Shown: one piece after another, positions 61,206 through 64,000 of the stretch
Numbering within the stretch: the first letter of the stretch is position 1
How the letters are laid out: each line of letters begins with the position of its first letter
Translations under genes and position numbers: made by a program
The notes under the pieces: generated by a model
What the model saw: the letters and a program-made list of their open reading frames with translations, nothing else
What the model was told of the DNA's origin: nothing
The model's database searches: none
Origin: Sphingomonas paeninsulae
Lineage (GTDB): Bacteria; Pseudomonadota; Alphaproteobacteria; Sphingomonadales; Sphingomonadaceae
Length of the DNA: 64,000 nt
NCBI RefSeq assembly: GCF_003660165.1
Contig: NZ_CP032829.1
Coordinates: 62,001 to 126,000 of the forward strand
Direction of reading: 5' to 3'

Positions 61206-62609
61206 CTAGTTTAGACCGGGTGTTTTTATCAAATTCTCGGGCGCATTTGCTGTAATCGCGAGCATTGCGGTCCATGCTGAGACGTTCTGACGAAGCTGAA
61301 CCGGATCGATTTTGTCGAGCGTATCTTCGGGCGTGTGATGCAAATCAAAGTAGCGCGTGCCGTCCTGATTCATGTCCACGCCCGATACGCCGAGCGCCAC
61401 CAGCGGCCCAACATCGGAATCACCGCGCGCATCGGTATTGCCAGGTTCGATGCCGAGCGGTGCGAGCGCCTCCGTTAACCGATTGCGCACAGCCTCTGCG
61501 CCGATCGGCAGTTTGGTATCGAACTTCCAGATCCGGTCCGCACCGAAATCGGATTCGGATGCGAGAGCATGCGGCTCATCTTTGTGTTTGTCGCGATAGG
61601 CTAAACCGCCGAACAGTCCGGGTTCTTCTGCACCGAACCAGACGATACGAATCGTACGGCGTGGTTTCACGCCGCTGTCGAGGATGTATTTTGCAGCGGC
61701 CGTAGAGATCGCCACGCCCGCGCCATCATCGATCGCACCGGTACCGAGGTCCCAGCTATCCAGATGCCCGCCAATCAGGACGACACCAGCAGCAGGGTCC
61801 CGACCGGGAACTTCAGCAACGACATTTCCCGATTGGCCGTTCGGCGAAAGTTGTGGGGTAAGGATCAGCTTCATAATAACAGGCTTGCCGCGCTTCAGGA
61901 TGCGATCGAGTTGTTCGGCATCGACCACCGACAGCGCGGCGGCGGGGATGGCCGGGTTTGTTCCGAAATTGGTCGCTCCCGTGTGCGGTGCCCGGCTCGT
62001 GTCGGTCCCAATCGAGCGGATGACGATGGCCGCGGCTCCCATCTGTGCCGCGATCGCCGGACTCTTGCGCCGGACATCACCGAAAAAACCGTATCCCGAA
62101 CCATCTTGAGTCGCGGCCATGTGGTGGGTGACATAGACGATCTTGCCGCGCACCTTTGCCGGATTGGCAGCCTGTAATGCAGCCAGACCGTCGAACGCGA
62201 CGATTTGGGCAGTTATGCCCTCAGCCGGAGTCGCGCCGCTGTTTCCCAGTGCCGCGAGGACCAGCTTTTGCGGAAAGGGAGACACGATCTCTGCCGTTTC
62301 CGCTCCACGCACCCAGACAGGCATGGCGAAAGGCTCGATATGGACGTTGGAGAAACCCAGCGATTTCAGCTTTATCACCGCCCATACCCGCGCTCGCGCT
62401 TCTGCATCGGTCGCGGCGAGGCGCTGGCCGATTTCGGTCGTCAGCCCCTCTACGATATCATAGGCGACGGTATCGTTCAGCGCAGCATCGCGCAGCTTTC
62501 CGATATGGAGATCAGCAGTCGGTGTACGCACAGAGGCGGGAGCAGCGTTTGCGGGGACGATCAGGGCCAGAGTCGGCAACATCGCGACGAACAGAGTAAT
62601 GTGCTTCAT
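61206..62609 (-). CDS. M28-family zinc aminopeptidase (exported)
   Basis: A 467-residue exported peptidase. The signal peptide (MKHITLFVAMLPTLALIVPANA) ends near residue 22. The C-terminal M28 domain has the zinc-binding histidine and bridging aspartate in GHLDSWDLGTGAIDDGAG, the catalytic and metal glutamates in WFGAEEPGLFGG, a further aspartate in SDVGP and the last histidine in DLHHTPEDTLDKID. A PA-type insert (about 130-230, GKIVYVTHHMAATQDG) precedes it. It should remove N-terminal residues from peptides in the periplasm. The ATG at 62609 is used; the open frame extends to 62657. Confidence 0.92.
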   Translation of the reverse strand: MKHITLFVAMLPTLALIVPANAAPASVRTPTADLHIGKLRDAALNDTVAYDIVEGLTTEIGQRLAATDAEARARVWAVIKLKSLGFSNVHIEPFAMPVWVRGAETAEIVSPFPQKLVLAALGNSGATPAEGITAQIVAFDGLAALQAANPAKVRGKIVYVTHHMAATQDGSGYGFFGDVRRKSPAIAAQMGAAAIVIRSIGTDTSRAPHTGATNFGTNPAIPAAALSVVDAEQLDRILKRGKPVIMKLILTPQLSPNGQSGNVVAEVPGRDPAAGVVLIGGHLDSWDLGTGAIDDGAGVAISTAAAKYILDSGVKPRRTIRIVWFGAEEPGLFGGLAYRDKHKDEPHALASESDFGADRIWKFDTKLPIGAEAVRNRLTEALAPLGIEPGNTDARGDSDVGPLVALGVSGVDMNQDGTRYFDLHHTPEDTLDKIDPVQLRQNVSAWTAMLAITANAPENLIKTPGLN

Positions 62610-62710
62610 GGACAAAGGGCTATCGGGTTCCCATTTGTTTGCCAATATCGCTGTCACCGTCTAACGGCGGCACGAAATTCATATCCTCCAAACGCAGAGA
62701 ACCGACCCCG

Positions 62711-64000
62711 ATGGCCGTGCAATATTCCTATGTCATGAAGGGTCTGACCAAGACCTTTCCCGGTGCCGCCAAGCCGATCCTGAACAATGTGAACCTGCAA
62801 TTCCTGCCGGGAACAAAGATTGCGATCATCGGTGTCAACGGCGCGGGTAAGTCCACGCTGATGAAGATCATCGCGGGCTATGACACTGAATTCAACGGTG
62901 AAGCCTGGGCAGGTGAGGGTATTCGTGTCGGTTATCTGGAGCAGGAACCGCGCCTGAACCCAAAGAAGAACGTCCGCGAAAACGTAATGGATGGCGTCCG
63001 CGACGTCGCCGACATGATGGACCGCTTCAACGAAATCTCTAATTTGATGGGCGATCCGCCCGAAGATGCGGATTTCGATGCTCTGTTGGCCGAAATGGGT
63101 GAGCTTCAGGAAAAAATCGACGTGGTCGATGGCTGGACGCTCGATAACCAGCTTGAAATCGCGATGGAGGCACTGCGGTGCCCACCAGGTGACGCGCTAG
63201 TCGACAATCTGTCGGGTGGTGAGCGTCGCCGTGTCGCGCTGTGCCGGTTGCTGCTTGAGAAGCCCGAAATTCTGCTGCTCGATGAGCCTACCAACCATCT
63301 CGATGCCGAAAGCGTCCAGTGGCTTGAAAAGCATCTGATCGATTATGCGGGTAACGTGATTCTCGTCACCACGATCGCTATTTCCTCGATAACGTCGTCG
63401 GCTGGGTGCTCGAAATTGATCGCGGCAAGGGCTTGCCGTTCGAAGGCAATTATTCCGCGTGGCTCGAATCCAAGGCCAAGCGGATGGAGCAGGAAGACCG
63501 CGAGGATGAGGGTCGTCAAAAGGCGATCAAGGAAGAACTTCAATGGATTCGCCAGTCACCGAAGGCGCGGCAGACCAAGTCAAAGGCGCGTATCCGTGCA
63601 TTCGACGAACTGGTCGAAAAGCAGGCGGATCGTCGTCCGGGTGGCGCGCAGATCCTGATCCAGATTCCTGAGCGGCTGGGTGGTAATGTCATCGACGCCG
63701 AGGGTTTGTCGAAATCCTATGGCGATAAATTGCTGTTCGAGGGGCTGAATTTCACTTTGCCGCCGGGCGGTATCGTGGGTGTGATCGGGCCGAACGGTGC
63801 GGGTAAATCGACGCTGTTCAAGCTGATTACGGGACAGGAAAAGCCCGACGCGGGGACGATCAAAATTGGGTCCACAGTGAAGCTCGGCTTTGTCGATCAG
63901 AGCCGCGACGATCTGGACCCCAAGTATACGGTTTGGCAGGAAGTTTCGGGCGGCAACGACCGGTTCTATTTCGGTAAACATGAAGTGAACACGCGGGCCT
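62711..64000 (+). CDS. ettA: Energy-dependent translational throttle protein EttA, one frameshift, cut by window edge
   Basis: EttA is a duplicated ABC-F ATPase that binds the ribosomal E site and controls the first steps of elongation according to energy. The start MAVQYSYVMKGLTKTFPGA, first Walker A GVNGAGKST, signature LSGGERRRVALCRLLL and Walker B LLLLDEPTNHLD are present. The frame breaks after VILVT; the other frame resumes HDRYFLDNVVGWVLEIDRGKGLPFEGNYS and includes a second GPNGAGKST. One extra C in the CC at 63369-63370 restores VTHDRYFLDN, an invariant motif. The gene runs past the window edge (typical length about 560 residues, some 430 seen). Confidence 0.9.

Noticed and set aside
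62639-63658. A truncated single-cassette ABC protein ending at 63658
   Set aside because: The other frame continues with HDRYFLDN and a second ATP-binding cassette, exactly as EttA requires.

Overview
The window looks like a chromosomal segment of an alphaproteobacterium of the order Sphingomonadales (Sphingomonas-like). Support comes from moderately high GC, the SecA/Mfd/RpoD/GyrA sequence types, a sphingomonad-style TonB-dependent receptor beside a JmjC/cupin-like gene, small DUF-type alphaproteobacterial proteins, and the eno-ftsB-pdhA-pdhB order with a lipoyl domain fused to the E1 beta subunit. There is no rRNA, prophage, insertion sequence, integrase or CRISPR array. Most of the window is ordinary core genome.

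Layout. 1-0.7 kb: end of an unknown membrane protein and an AT-rich unknown gene. 0.7-9.4 kb: exported small protein, secA, a TauE/SafE permease, a Baeyer-Villiger-type monooxygenase, a DUF885 peptidase-like protein, a class A acid phosphatase and an RcnB-like protein. 9.4-14.2 kb: accessory patch with ynfA, the remnant of an arsB-type pump, a TonB-dependent receptor and a JmjC-like protein. 14.2-31.9 kb: hemerythrin, tRNA-Asn, nadK-moaA, an EAL/GGDEF protein, mfd-sdhE with divergent recG, PilZ, tyrS with divergent anmK, a 47-residue small gene, a MoxR ATPase and VWA protein flanking a soluble chemoreceptor, and an unknown gene. 32-45.6 kb: yqeY-dnaG-rpoD, carA-carB, greA-rhomboid, a yqjD/yqjE-like envelope-stress cassette, eno. 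45.6-48.5 kb: ftsB, pdhA, pdhB. 48.5-49.5 kb: decayed Tad pilus genes. 49.6-55.6 kb: squalene-synthase-like, EF-hand, and gyrA-DUF952-trmFO. 55.9-64 kb: TPR protein, Lrp regulator, degenerate histidine kinase, two tRNAs, a second TauE/SafE permease, an alanine/asparagine-rich lipoprotein, M28 peptidase and the start of ettA.

The most important property of the sequence is technical. Seven otherwise intact genes (tauE-like 1, nadK, recG, dnaG, the TPR gene, tauE-like 2, ettA) are broken by frameshifts, and one more frameshift lies in the arsB remnant. Every break is repaired by adding one base, nearly always in a short homopolymer. nadK and dnaG are essential in most bacteria, so these are very probably assembly indels, not pseudogenes. 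They are annotated here as single genes spanning the break.

No convincing previously undescribed system was found. The best candidates for a second look are the MoxR-VWA pair separated by a soluble chemoreceptor with its sensor at the C-terminus, the degenerate kinase with an N-terminal helical domain, the TonB receptor/JmjC pair, the AT-rich gene at the left edge and the decayed Tad locus.
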